Below are positions 47,151 to 55,131 of a stretch of DNA of 64,000 bases, piece after piece; position 1 is the stretch's first letter, and each line of letters opens with the position of its first letter. The translations under genes and the position numbers were made by a program. This DNA comes from Variovorax flavidus (GTDB lineage: Bacteria; Pseudomonadota; Gammaproteobacteria; Burkholderiales; Burkholderiaceae_C): the NCBI RefSeq assembly GCF_030317145.1, contig NZ_JASZYE010000002.1, positions 1 through 64,000 on the forward strand. Direction: 5' to 3'. The notes beneath the pieces were generated by a model. That model saw nothing but the letters and a program-made list of their open reading frames with translations. It searched no databases and was not told the DNA's origin.

Positions 47151-47258
47151 TGCAGCGAGCGTCAAAGCAGGAAGCTCGCGACTTTACCGACTTCCGACAC
47201 CGGGGGAGCCACTCGTCCGACAGCCGACGCCCGCTCGAGCGCGCACAGTGAGGCCACC

Positions 47259-47768
47259 ATGGAACATGCAGCCGGCATTCCGATGAAATTGCTAGGCGCC
47301 CTCGCGCTGGCTTGCGCGCTGCTGACGGGCTGCGCGAGCGACCCATCACGCGTGCAGCCCGGCACGGGCCGCGACCAGGTCCTGCAGCAATTGGGCGCAC
47401 CGACCGCGATCTACCGCACGCCGACCGGCGAACGCCTCCAGTACTCGCGCGGGCCGGCTGGATTCGAGGTGAGTAACGTCGATCTCGACTCCGCGGGCCG
47501 CGTCTATTCGGTGCGGCAGGAACTCAACGAAGGTCTGTTCGCCAGCACCATCAAGCCGGGTGAATGGCGCGTGGAGGACGTTCTCTTCACCTACGGCCGG
47601 CCGTACCAGCAGACGCGCGTGACCTCGTTCAACGGCACCGTATGGTCCTGGCGGTATCTGCAGATCAACAACCGGCGCTTTCTCTACATCTACGTCGATC
47701 CGACGGGGCGGGTGGACCACTACAACGTCGGCGACGACCTGGAGTTCGACCGCCGCCGTTGGTGGTGA
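47259..47768 (+). CDS. outer-membrane lipoprotein, SmpA/OmlA-like
   Basis: 169-aa lipoprotein. Signal ends LLTGC. The mature domain begins GTGRDQVLQQLGAPTAIYRTPTGERLQYS, the pattern of the SmpA/OmlA (BamE-like) fold: helix, then G-x-P strand. Two such units may be present (the second around WRVEDVLFTYGRPYQQ). It is not BamE itself, which is shorter. GAGG lies five bases before the ATG at 47259; ATG 47283 is an alternative. Divergent from the small lipoprotein gene at 46.9 kb. Confidence 0.7.
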   Translation: MEHAAGIPMKLLGALALACALLTGCASDPSRVQPGTGRDQVLQQLGAPTAIYRTPTGERLQYSRGPAGFEVSNVDLDSAGRVYSVRQELNEGLFASTIKPGEWRVEDVLFTYGRPYQQTRVTSFNGTVWSWRYLQINNRRFLYIYVDPTGRVDHYNVGDDLEFDRRRWW

Positions 47769-47771
47769 GGG

Positions 47772-49055
47772 CTACGCGCCGGGCGCCGGTAGCCGGGCGA
47801 ATGCGATCGTTGCGGTGACCAGCAGCACGGCGATGGTCGCCAGCACAGCGCTGTAGGGCTCCACGCCATGCGCGATGGCGACCGAAGCGGCCACGCCCGT
47901 GACCCACTGCATCAGGGCCACGCCGAGGAACATCGCCATCGTGAAGACTGCCATTGCACGTCCGGTGATGGCCGCGGGGTACGCGACCCGCACATCGGCG
48001 TACTGCCAGACGATGAAGCCCGAGAGCAGCCCGATCAGGATGGTGCCGCCGACGTCAATCCACGCCGAGGTGAAGAAGGCGATGGCAAGGAAAAGACCTG
48101 CATACGCCAGGCTGCAGGCCACGATCCGCCGGCGCCGCACCGGACCGTCTCTGTCCAGGCGGCCGAAGAGCGGCGGCCCGAAGAGCGAGATCACCGACAC
48201 GATCAGCGCCACGTTGCCGCTCTGCACCAGCGAATAGCCGTGCCGTTCGATCAGCAGGGGCCCCAGCCAGAGGCCGCGCAGCGAGATGAAGGCCGCATAG
48301 GTCACGGCGCCGAGCACCATGATGCCGAGCGTGTGCGGCATGGCGAAGAGCGAGCCGAACTGCCGCAACGCCCCGAGCACCGACTCGCGCGGCTGCGTCC
48401 CCTGGGGCAGCGGCTCGCGCACCCACCAGAGAATGGACAGCCACGCCAGCGCCGAAGCCACGGCCAGCACGACGAAGCCCATCCGCCATGAGCGCTCCTG
48501 CACCAGCCAGGCGAGCGGCGTGCCGGTCAGCAGCATCCCGAGGCCGCCGATGCCGAGCACCAGCCCTGACACCGAGGCGAAGCGTGCCGCCGGGAAGTGC
48601 CGCGCGATGAACACGGTGCAGACCAGGAAGGCCGGCGCGCAGCCGACACCGATCAGCACCTGTCCGCCCACCAGCACCAGGTAGTTCGTCGACAGAGCCG
48701 AGACCACCGCACCTGCGATGGCGAGCGGAAAGGCCGTGAGCACGGTGCGGCGCACGCCATGCAGATCGATGCCGATGCCCATGAAGAGCTGCATCGCGCC
48801 GAAGGCGAAATGAAAGGCGCCCGAGAACACACCGAGTGCCTGCGCCGACAGCTTGAACTCCGCCTGCAACTGGCTCGCCATGATGGCGCCCACCGTGCGG
48901 TAGGCCTGGCTCAGCGCGAACGCCGTGCACAGCGCCAGCACCATGGTCCAGGCCGTGCGTGCAGGAAGCGCGGCGGGCGCGCGGTTCGGCGAAGCCTCAG
49001 CCGGCACCGTGGCACTTTTTGTATTTCTTGCCGCTGCCGCAGGGACAAGGATCAT
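47772..49055 (-). CDS. MFS transporter
   Basis: About 427-aa, twelve-helix major facilitator protein. It has [18 protein letters not shown] helix 4 and the central loop with REPLPQGTQ; a loop of basic residues ([12 protein letters not shown]) between helices 8 and 9 fits. It may belong to the nitrate/carboxylate-like MFS type, but substrate is not predictable. The start is uncertain: the frame overlaps the upstream UPF0149 gene by up to 60 bp, and a GTG (about 49008) is an alternative. Transcribed after the UPF0149/SEC-C gene. Confidence 0.82.
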   Translation of the reverse strand: MILVPAAAARNTKSATVPAEASPNRAPAALPARTAWTMVLALCTAFALSQAYRTVGAIMASQLQAEFKLSAQALGVFSGAFHFAFGAMQLFMGIGIDLHGVRRTVLTAFPLAIAGAVVSALSTNYLVLVGGQVLIGVGCAPAFLVCTVFIARHFPAARFASVSGLVLGIGGLGMLLTGTPLAWLVQERSWRMGFVVLAVASALAWLSILWWVREPLPQGTQPRESVLGALRQFGSLFAMPHTLGIMVLGAVTYAAFISLRGLWLGPLLIERHGYSLVQSGNVALIVSVISLFGPPLFGRLDRDGPVRRRRIVACSLAYAGLFLAIAFFTSAWIDVGGTILIGLLSGFIVWQYADVRVAYPAAITGRAMAVFTMAMFLGVALMQWVTGVAASVAIAHGVEPYSAVLATIAVLLVTATIAFARLPAPGA

Positions 49056-49782
49056 TGCGTCCCGGCGTCGCTTCCTTGCGGATCGTCTCGACACGCGGCC
49101 CCATGCTGCGCCAGAGCTGGCGCAGGTCGTACACGGCCCAGATCGCCGCCCCGAAATCGTCGACGCGCTCCTGGCTCACGCTCGGCGGGCCGTCCTCGGC
49201 GTACATGGAGAGCACGGGCTTGCCCTTGTCGTCCTCGGTGAGGGTGACGATCGCGTCGAGCGCCTCGTCGAGCATCTGCGCGGCTTCCTTGTCGCGCGGC
49301 GGCGCCCAGTCGTCGGGCCAGTTCTCGACCGCGAACATGAAGCCCAGGGCCCAGACCTGCGCGAAGGAAGGGATGGCTTCGCCATCCATCTCCCCGCGCT
49401 CTTCTTCCGGCAGGGCGGCGATCGCGCCGCGCGTGTCCAGCACCTCGGGTTGCCAGGTGCGTTCGTCGTCCAGGGATTGCACGTCGGCGTCGAGGCCGGT
49501 CTCGATCTCGCTCCAGCGCCGCTTCCAGCGCCAGATGAATTCCATGTGCCGGGCCGGCACGAAGCCGTCGCCCAGCAGCACGGGCCAGTATTCGGAAGGC
49601 TCGATCGGCCTGCGGGAGCAGACCAGCGCGGCCATGAAGCCCTCGCAGAATTCCCATTGCGGGATCTCCTCGTCATGCTCGCGCATGGCGTCGAGGGCGT
49701 GGTCGAGGGCATCGAAATCGTCGGGGCCGAGCGGTGCGTTGTCGGGCTGGGCGGGGGTCGGGGTGTCGGCTTGGGTTGTCAT
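48997..49782 (-). CDS. UPF0149/YecA-family protein with SEC-C zinc motif
   Basis: 261-aa soluble protein. The N-terminal UPF0149 region (helical, [26 protein letters not shown]) ends at about 235. The C-terminus is a SEC-C zinc motif [17 protein letters not shown], the same type found on SecA and YecA, likely binding zinc and possibly ribosomes. Function not fixed. Divergent from the small membrane relic at 49847. Confidence 0.88.
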   Translation of the reverse strand: MTTQADTPTPAQPDNAPLGPDDFDALDHALDAMREHDEEIPQWEFCEGFMAALVCSRRPIEPSEYWPVLLGDGFVPARHMEFIWRWKRRWSEIETGLDADVQSLDDERTWQPEVLDTRGAIAALPEEERGEMDGEAIPSFAQVWALGFMFAVENWPDDWAPPRDKEAAQMLDEALDAIVTLTEDDKGKPVLSMYAEDGPPSVSQERVDDFGAAIWAVYDLRQLWRSMGPRVETIRKEATPGRNDPCPCGSGKKYKKCHGAG

Positions 49783-49846
49783 GGCATTGCGGAGGCAGCC
49801 CTCTATGATGCAGCAAGGTTCCCGGAGACCCTCTATTTCTACCCTG

Positions 49847-50065
49847 ATGATTCCGCCGTTTCCGGCGCGTTACACCGCGTTTGCGCTATGCGTGGCCGGC
49901 CTTGCCACCAGCCTCGCCGCAGTTCTCGTCATGCCGCACCTGTGGACGGCATGGATCGCCCTCATCGTCTTCGCCGTGCTCACCGGCACCGGCGTGCACG
50001 ACCGGCGCCAGGCCCGCCACGCGATCCTGCGCAACTATTTTCAGCCCTTGACCCTGTCCCTATGA
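49847..50065 (+). pseudogene. truncated N-terminus of FMN-binding glutamate synthase-like protein
   Basis: 72 codons encoding two hydrophobic helices followed by VHDRRQARHAILRNYFQPLTLSL-like sequence (last 20 residues). The RH-x-(I/V)LRNY motif after two helices is the N-terminal signature of the membrane-anchored FMN-binding glutamate synthase family (about 530 aa). Here the frame stops shortly after this motif, so the catalytic domain is missing. The stop overlaps the next start by four bases (ATGA). Either a relic after a deletion or a retained small membrane protein; family link is by pattern. Confidence 0.55.
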
Positions 50066-50982
50066 ATCCACTGAGACGGGGCGGGTCGTCCACCCGCGTG
50101 CAGATGCGCAAGAGCATGGCCTCGGCACCCATGCCGCTCGAGCCGGGCGCACCGCCGCCGCAACCCGAGGACTACGCGGAGTTCCTGCGCACCACCCTGC
50201 CGCAGCAGACGAAGCTGGTCGCGAGCCACCGCTTCGGCAACGAGCGCGTATGGCTCAAGAAGGCCGGACCGCGCCACGGCAAGATGCGCTACCACCTGCT
50301 CGCGGCGATCGCCGGCACCTTGCGGCTCGACGTGCTGTCGCCGGTGCCCAACCCGGGCGGCGAGGCGGCGATCGAGATCGAGGCGCGCCGGCTCAAGGCG
50401 CTCGGCGTCGCCGGACTGCGCGTGCCCGCGGTGCTGGCGCAGCAGGCGGACGGCCTGCTGATCTCCGACCTGGGCGAGAGCGGCCGCCCGTCCGTGGTGC
50501 TGCAGGAGCGTCTCGACCAGGCCGCTGCCGCTGGGCCGGCCGCCCTGCTCGCGGTGTGGCATGACGGCCTCGATGCCATCGCCACCGTGCACGCGCGCGA
50601 CGCCTACCTGAGCCAGGCCTTCGACCGCAACATGGTCCAGTGCCCCGACGGCACCATCGGCTACATCGACTTCGAGGACGACCCGGGCGAGACATTGCCG
50701 CTGGCCGAATGCCAGGCGCGCGACTGGCTCAGCTACCTGCACTCGACCGCGATGCTGGTCGATGCCGCATCGCCGCACGCCGCCGCCGCGCACTGGCATG
50801 GCGTGCTGGCCGATGCCAGCGACGAGGTGCGCCAGCGCCTCGCCGTGGCGGCGCGGCGCATGCGCTGGCTGCGGCACCTGCCGTCAGGCCGGCGCTGGGG
50901 ACGCGACACGCAGCGCGTGCGTGCCGTGGCGAGCCTGCTGGCGCGCTGGTACGGCAGCGAGCCGCGCCAGGCCGCGGGCTAG
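50062..50982 (+). CDS. protein-kinase-fold protein (RIO/Kdo-kinase-like)
   Basis: 306-aa protein with the late motif of atypical kinases: FDRNMVQCPDGTIGYIDFEDDP, where N and DFE look like the Mg-binding N and DFG. An N-lobe Lys may be in NERVWLKKAGPRHGK. A catalytic Asp of the HxDxxxxN loop is not seen at the expected place, so activity is doubtful (a pseudokinase is possible). It overlaps the relic upstream by four bases and the convergent PIN gene by four. Substrate unknown. Confidence 0.65.
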   Translation: MNPLRRGGSSTRVQMRKSMASAPMPLEPGAPPPQPEDYAEFLRTTLPQQTKLVASHRFGNERVWLKKAGPRHGKMRYHLLAAIAGTLRLDVLSPVPNPGGEAAIEIEARRLKALGVAGLRVPAVLAQQADGLLISDLGESGRPSVVLQERLDQAAAAGPAALLAVWHDGLDAIATVHARDAYLSQAFDRNMVQCPDGTIGYIDFEDDPGETLPLAECQARDWLSYLHSTAMLVDAASPHAAAAHWHGVLADASDEVRQRLAVAARRMRWLRHLPSGRRWGRDTQRVRAVASLLARWYGSEPRQAAG

Positions 50983-51380
50983 TCGCGCGACACCACGACA
51001 CCCAGCGCCGCCAGCCGCTTTCGCAACGACAGCACCGCCCGGTCCTTGCTCAGCAGCCGGGCGCGGTGCGCAACCGCGAGGTCGATGAATATCTGGTCAT
51101 CGGGGTCGCGGCAGATGCAGGACGCGCGGACGGGCACGCCGTCGACCACCTTGGCCTGGGCGTCGAAAGCCGCAAGCACCTCGTCGGCGCCCCGCCCCTT
51201 GGCGGCGAGGCGCCCGACGATCAGGGGGTAGTCCAGCACGCGCGCGAGTTCGTCGCGCATCGCCCGGGTGGCGAGCCAGCTCAGCTCGCCGGCAGCGAGC
51301 GCCGCGGCCAGCGGCGCGCGCTCGGGGTCGTCGAACACCAGCAGATCCAGGACGATGTTGGTGTCGAGGACAACGGTCAT
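50979..51380 (-). CDS. PIN-domain nuclease (VapC-like toxin component)
   Basis: 133-aa PIN-fold RNase candidate. VVLDTNIVLDLL holds the first active-site Asp; ATRAMRDELARVLDYP the Glu; CRDPDDQIFIDLAVAHRARLLSKD the remaining Asp pair. It matches the PF13470 putative toxin group. No antitoxin is recognisable beside it: downstream is a GST gene (15 bp away) and upstream the convergent kinase-like gene. Orphan PIN genes are common in chromosomes. Start GTG/ATG at 51380 gives MTVVLDTN, the usual N-terminus. Confidence 0.85.
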   Translation of the reverse strand: MTVVLDTNIVLDLLVFDDPERAPLAAALAAGELSWLATRAMRDELARVLDYPLIVGRLAAKGRGADEVLAAFDAQAKVVDGVPVRASCICRDPDDQIFIDLAVAHRARLLSKDRAVLSLRKRLAALGVVVSRD

Positions 51381-51395
51381 GCCGGACGCGCGTGA

Positions 51396-52100
51396 TCAGC
51401 CGCGGCGCGGAATGCCCAGGCCCGCGACCACCGCAGGCCGGGCCACGAAGGCGGCGAGCACGCGATTCACGTTCGGAAAATCCTGGATGCCCACCAGATC
51501 GCCCGCTTCATAGAAGCCGACCAGGTTGCGGACCCACGGGAAGGTCGCGATGTCGGCGATGGTGAAGTCATCGCCCATGATCCAGGCGCGGCCCTTCAGG
51601 CGTTGCTCCAGCACGTTGAGCAGGCGCTTCGATTCGGCGACGTAGCGGTCGCGCGGGCGCTTGTCCTCGTAGTCCTTGCCGGCGAACTTGTTGAAGAAAC
51701 CCAGCTGGCCGAACATCGGCCCGATGCCGCCCATCTGGAACATCAGCCACTGGATGGTCTCGTAGCGGCCTGCGGCATCCTGGGGAATGAGCTTACCGGT
51801 CTTGTCGGCCAGGTAGATCAGGATGGCGCCCGATTCGAACAGCGCCAGCGGCTTGCCGCCCGGCCCGTGGGGGTCGAGGATGGCCGGGATCTTGTTGTTG
51901 GGATTGAGCGAGAGAAACGCCGGCGACGTCTGGTCGTGCGTCTCGAAGCTCACCAGATGCGGCTCGTAGGGCAGGCCCGTCTCCTCCAGCATGATCGACA
52001 CCTTGACACCATTGGGCGTGGGCAGCGAATAGAGCTGGAGCCGGTCCGGGTGCACGGCGGGCCATTTTTTCGTGATGGGGAAAGCGGACAGGTCGGTCAT
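51396..52100 (-). CDS. glutathione S-transferase family protein (YfcG/YghU type)
   Basis: 234-aa nu-class GST-like protein. LQLYSLPTPNGVKVSIMLEETGLPY carries the T-P-N-G glutathione-site motif; LSLNPNNKIPAILDP and LFESGAILIYLADKTGKL complete the thioredoxin-like domain; the C-terminal domain ends IADIATFPWVRN. E. coli relatives reduce disulfide-bridged hydroperoxides. Met at 52100 is chosen because the upstream frame is unlike the family. Divergent from the MetE-like gene. Confidence 0.92.
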   Translation of the reverse strand: MTDLSAFPITKKWPAVHPDRLQLYSLPTPNGVKVSIMLEETGLPYEPHLVSFETHDQTSPAFLSLNPNNKIPAILDPHGPGGKPLALFESGAILIYLADKTGKLIPQDAAGRYETIQWLMFQMGGIGPMFGQLGFFNKFAGKDYEDKRPRDRYVAESKRLLNVLEQRLKGRAWIMGDDFTIADIATFPWVRNLVGFYEAGDLVGIQDFPNVNRVLAAFVARPAVVAGLGIPRRG

Positions 52101-52203
52101 GGAGTGATGCGTGTTCGGTTCGGGATGGGCGTGCATTCTGTCCCAGGTGCGCGCCGGCTGCTTGTTCGCTACGCTCTCGCCCTGATCATTCGGAGACATC
52201 ACC

Positions 52204-53235
52204 ATGACCCGCCCCCTCTTCAGCTCGACCATCGCAGGCAGCCTGCCCAAGCCCGCGTGGCTGGCCGAAACCCAAAAACTCTGGCCTCAATGGAAATCGG
52301 AAGGCACCGACCTCGCGCAGGCCAAGGCCGACGCCACGCTGCTGTGGATCAAGGCGCAGGAAGACGCCGGCCTCGACGTGATCGGCGACGGCGAGCAGTC
52401 GCGCCAGCATTTCGTTCACGGCTTTCTCGAACAGGTCGCAGGCATCGACTTCGAGCACAAGGTCAAGATGGGCATCCGCAACAACCGCTACGACGCGATG
52501 GTGCCGCAGGTGGTGTCGGAGCTGCGGCTCAAGGGCCGCGTGCACGCGACGGAAGCCCGGCTGTTGCGCGCCCACACCACGCGCAAGATCAAGTTCACGC
52601 TGCCCGGCCCGATGACCATCGTCGACACCGTGGCCGACCAGTTCTACGGCGACCGCGTGAAGATGGCGATGGCCTTCGCCGACCTGCTGAACCAGGAGGC
52701 ACTGGCGCTACAGGCCGACGGCGTGGACATCATCCAGTTCGACGAGCCCGCCTTCAATGTCTACATGAAGGACGCCGCCGACTGGGGCGTGCAGGCGCTG
52801 GAGCGCGCCGCGCGGGGACTCACCTGCACCACGGCCGTCCACATCTGCTACGGCTACGGCATCAAGGCCAACGTCGACTGGAAGGCTTCGCTCGGCGAGG
52901 AATGGCGCCAGTACGAAACGGTGTTCCCGGCGCTGGCGAAGAGCAGCATCGACCAGGTGAGCCTGGAGTGCTTCCACTCGCACGTGCCACCGAACCTGAT
53001 GCGCCTGCTCGAAGGCAAGGACGTGATGGTGGGCGTGATCGACGTGGCAAGCGACACCATCGAGACGCCCGAGCAGATTGCCGACACCATCGGGGACGCA
53101 CTGCAGTACGTGCCGAAGGGAAAGCTCCTGCCGTGCACCAACTGCGGCCTGGCGCCCATGGACCGGGAGGTTGCGCTGAAGAAGCTGCAAGCACTGGCCG
53201 AGGGCGCCGCGCTGGCGCGCAAGCGCTACGGTTGA
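52204..53235 (+). CDS. cobalamin-independent methionine synthase, core (C-terminal) domain
   Basis: 343-aa single-barrel MetE-type protein. The zinc ligands of MetE can be followed: His and Cys in AVHICYG, Glu in SLECFHS, and Cys in LPCTNCGLAP. Pterin-site DVIGDGEQ and GPMTI, DTVAD are conserved. It lacks the N-terminal barrel that positions methyltetrahydrofolate-polyglutamate, so it is a core-MetE. Such enzymes can take methyl groups from other donors (for example in methyl-cobalamin protein systems), but the partner is not adjacent here. Homocysteine methyltransferase activity is likely. Confidence 0.88.
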   Translation: MTRPLFSSTIAGSLPKPAWLAETQKLWPQWKSEGTDLAQAKADATLLWIKAQEDAGLDVIGDGEQSRQHFVHGFLEQVAGIDFEHKVKMGIRNNRYDAMVPQVVSELRLKGRVHATEARLLRAHTTRKIKFTLPGPMTIVDTVADQFYGDRVKMAMAFADLLNQEALALQADGVDIIQFDEPAFNVYMKDAADWGVQALERAARGLTCTTAVHICYGYGIKANVDWKASLGEEWRQYETVFPALAKSSIDQVSLECFHSHVPPNLMRLLEGKDVMVGVIDVASDTIETPEQIADTIGDALQYVPKGKLLPCTNCGLAPMDREVALKKLQALAEGAALARKRYG

Positions 53236-53320
53236 AGGTCGCGGCGCGTCTTTGCCAGCCGGGGAACCTCGTGACCCCGGTGACTCCAACAAGCTCGATT
53301 CATTTCACTTGGGAGATCTG

Positions 53321-53785
53321 ATGCGACGTTCATCATTGGCAGCCTTTGCCGTTTCAGCAGCCTTTTTCCTTACGCCTCTGCAAAGCCTTGCGCAGGCGAC
53401 CCCAACGACCCAGCAGGAAGCCAATCGCCAGGCGGTGCTGGCTTTCTATGAGAAGGGGCTGAACCAGAAGGATGCCGAAGCGGCCTTGAAGTATGTCGGC
53501 AACCGCTACGTGCAGCACAACCCCAATGCGGCGGACGGGCCCGAAGGCTTTCGCAAGTTCATTGCGTTCCTGCAGGACAAGTTTCCGAAGTCGCACAGCA
53601 CCATCCAGCGCTCCTTCGTGGATGGCGACTACGTGATCCTGCATGTGCACGCGGTGCGCGAGCCGGGCACGCGCGGCACCGCGATCATCGACATCTTCAA
53701 GCTCGAGAACGGCAAGATCGTCGAGCACTGGGACGTGGCGCAGCCGGTTCCGGAAAAGGCTGCCAACGACAACGGCATGTTCTAG
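53321..53785 (+). CDS. exported SnoaL-like (NTF2-fold) protein
   Basis: 154-aa protein with a signal peptide (residues 1-25, ends LAQA). NRQAVLAFYEKGLNQKDAEAALKYVGNRYVQHNPNAADGP is the characteristic NTF2/SnoaL start, with a His-Asn pair often found in this secreted subgroup. The domain ends with IVEHWDVAQPVP. No enzyme function is demonstrated for these proteins. Convergent with the RNA methylase. Confidence 0.85.
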   Translation: MRRSSLAAFAVSAAFFLTPLQSLAQATPTTQQEANRQAVLAFYEKGLNQKDAEAALKYVGNRYVQHNPNAADGPEGFRKFIAFLQDKFPKSHSTIQRSFVDGDYVILHVHAVREPGTRGTAIIDIFKLENGKIVEHWDVAQPVPEKAANDNGMF

Positions 53786-53804
53786 GAACACACCGCGCCG
53801 GGCA

Positions 53805-55061
53805 TCAGCGGAACGAGCCGGACTTGAGGTCGAAGCGGAACAGCCGGCACTCGATCGGCCCGTTCCACATCGGCACGCGGCGCGATTCCTTCAGGCGCAT
53901 GCGCTTGGGCAGTTGCAGGTCCGGCGTGAGCACCCAGGCGCTCCAGCCGGAGTAGCTCTTCTTCCAGTGGCTGGCGAGCTGCACGAAGAACTCGCCGCCG
54001 TCCTCGGTCTGCGCTTCCTCGCGTCCGCGTGCGGCAACGGGGGCTTCGTCATTGCCGCCGTTGCGCCGGCCGCGTGCGACGCCGCCGACCTCGATGCGCT
54101 CGCCATACGGTGGGTTCAGCACGATCACGCCGGACTCGGCCGGCGGCATGCGCTGCAATGCATCGCCGCCGCGGAACTGCACCGCTTGCGCGACCCCAGC
54201 ACGCTCGGCATTCCGCTCGGCGAAATCGACCATGCGGTGCGACACGTCCGAGCCGAAGATCACGGGCTCTTTCACGGCGGCGTCAGGTGCCGGCGCGGCT
54301 TCGGCCTTCAGCGCCGCCCAGACGTGCGGCTGGAAAGGCAGCAGCTTCTCGAAGCCGAAGCGCCGCAGCGAGCCGGCCGCGATGCCGCCAGCGATCTGTG
54401 CGGCTTCGATGGCGATGGTGCCGCTGCCGCAGCAGGGGTCGTACAGCGGCTGGTCCGAGACTTCGCCGGTTTCCGGGTTCCACCAGCCGCTCGCGGCCAG
54501 CATGGCGGCGGCGAGCGTTTCCTTCAGCGGGGCATCGCCCTTGTCCTGGCGCCAGCCGCGCTTGAAGAGCGGTTCGCCGGAGGTGTCGATGTAGAGCGTG
54601 CAGAGATCGGTCGTCAGATGGGCGAACACGCGGGTGTCTGGCCATTGGGTCTCGATGCTGGGCCGCACGCCGCCCGCCTTGGCGCGGAAGCGGTCGGCGA
54701 TGGCGTCCTTGATGCGCAGGGTCGCGAAGTTGAGGCTCTGCAGCGGGCTGTGCTGCGCGGTGGTCTCGATCTTGAAAGTCTGCTTCGGCGTGAACCAGAT
54801 CTCCCAGGCCACGCCGCTGGCGATGGCGTAGAGATCGTTCTCGCTGCGGTAGGGCGCGTGGGCCAGTTCGATCAGCACGCGCTGCGCGAGCCGGCTGTGG
54901 AGGTTGAGCTTGAGCGCGTCGCGCCAGTCGGCCCGCACGCGGACGCCGCCGCGCAGGGTGAGCAGGTCCTGCCCCACGCGCCCGGTCAGCGCATGCACTT
55001 CCTGCGCCAGGAATTCCTCGACGCCGGCGGCGCAAGGGAGAAAAAGAGAGAGGTCGTTCAC
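53805..55061 (-). CDS. RlmL-type class I RNA methyltransferase (THUMP)
   Basis: 418-aa protein: an N-terminal THUMP-like domain (about residues 1-160) followed by a UPF0020 methylase domain with PLYDPCCGSGTIAIEAA and NPPYGERIEVG, the N-P-P-Y active site of m2G23 methylases. It lacks the second (RlmK) methylase of E. coli RlmL, which is common outside Enterobacteriaceae. A Gly/Arg/Glu-rich insert of about 30 residues follows NPPYGER. The start is a GTG at 55061, where the THUMP domain begins; the ATG-led frame upstream is not protein-like. Confidence 0.88.
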   Translation of the reverse strand: MNDLSLFLPCAAGVEEFLAQEVHALTGRVGQDLLTLRGGVRVRADWRDALKLNLHSRLAQRVLIELAHAPYRSENDLYAIASGVAWEIWFTPKQTFKIETTAQHSPLQSLNFATLRIKDAIADRFRAKAGGVRPSIETQWPDTRVFAHLTTDLCTLYIDTSGEPLFKRGWRQDKGDAPLKETLAAAMLAASGWWNPETGEVSDQPLYDPCCGSGTIAIEAAQIAGGIAAGSLRRFGFEKLLPFQPHVWAALKAEAAPAPDAAVKEPVIFGSDVSHRMVDFAERNAERAGVAQAVQFRGGDALQRMPPAESGVIVLNPPYGERIEVGGVARGRRNGGNDEAPVAARGREEAQTEDGGEFFVQLASHWKKSYSGWSAWVLTPDLQLPKRMRLKESRRVPMWNGPIECRLFRFDLKSGSFR

Positions 55062-55131
55062 CGCCCGATTGTCGCCGGGACCGTCTTTTCCATGTGCCTT
55101 GCCTTGGTGCTGCTCTATAGTGCGTTCGCCG

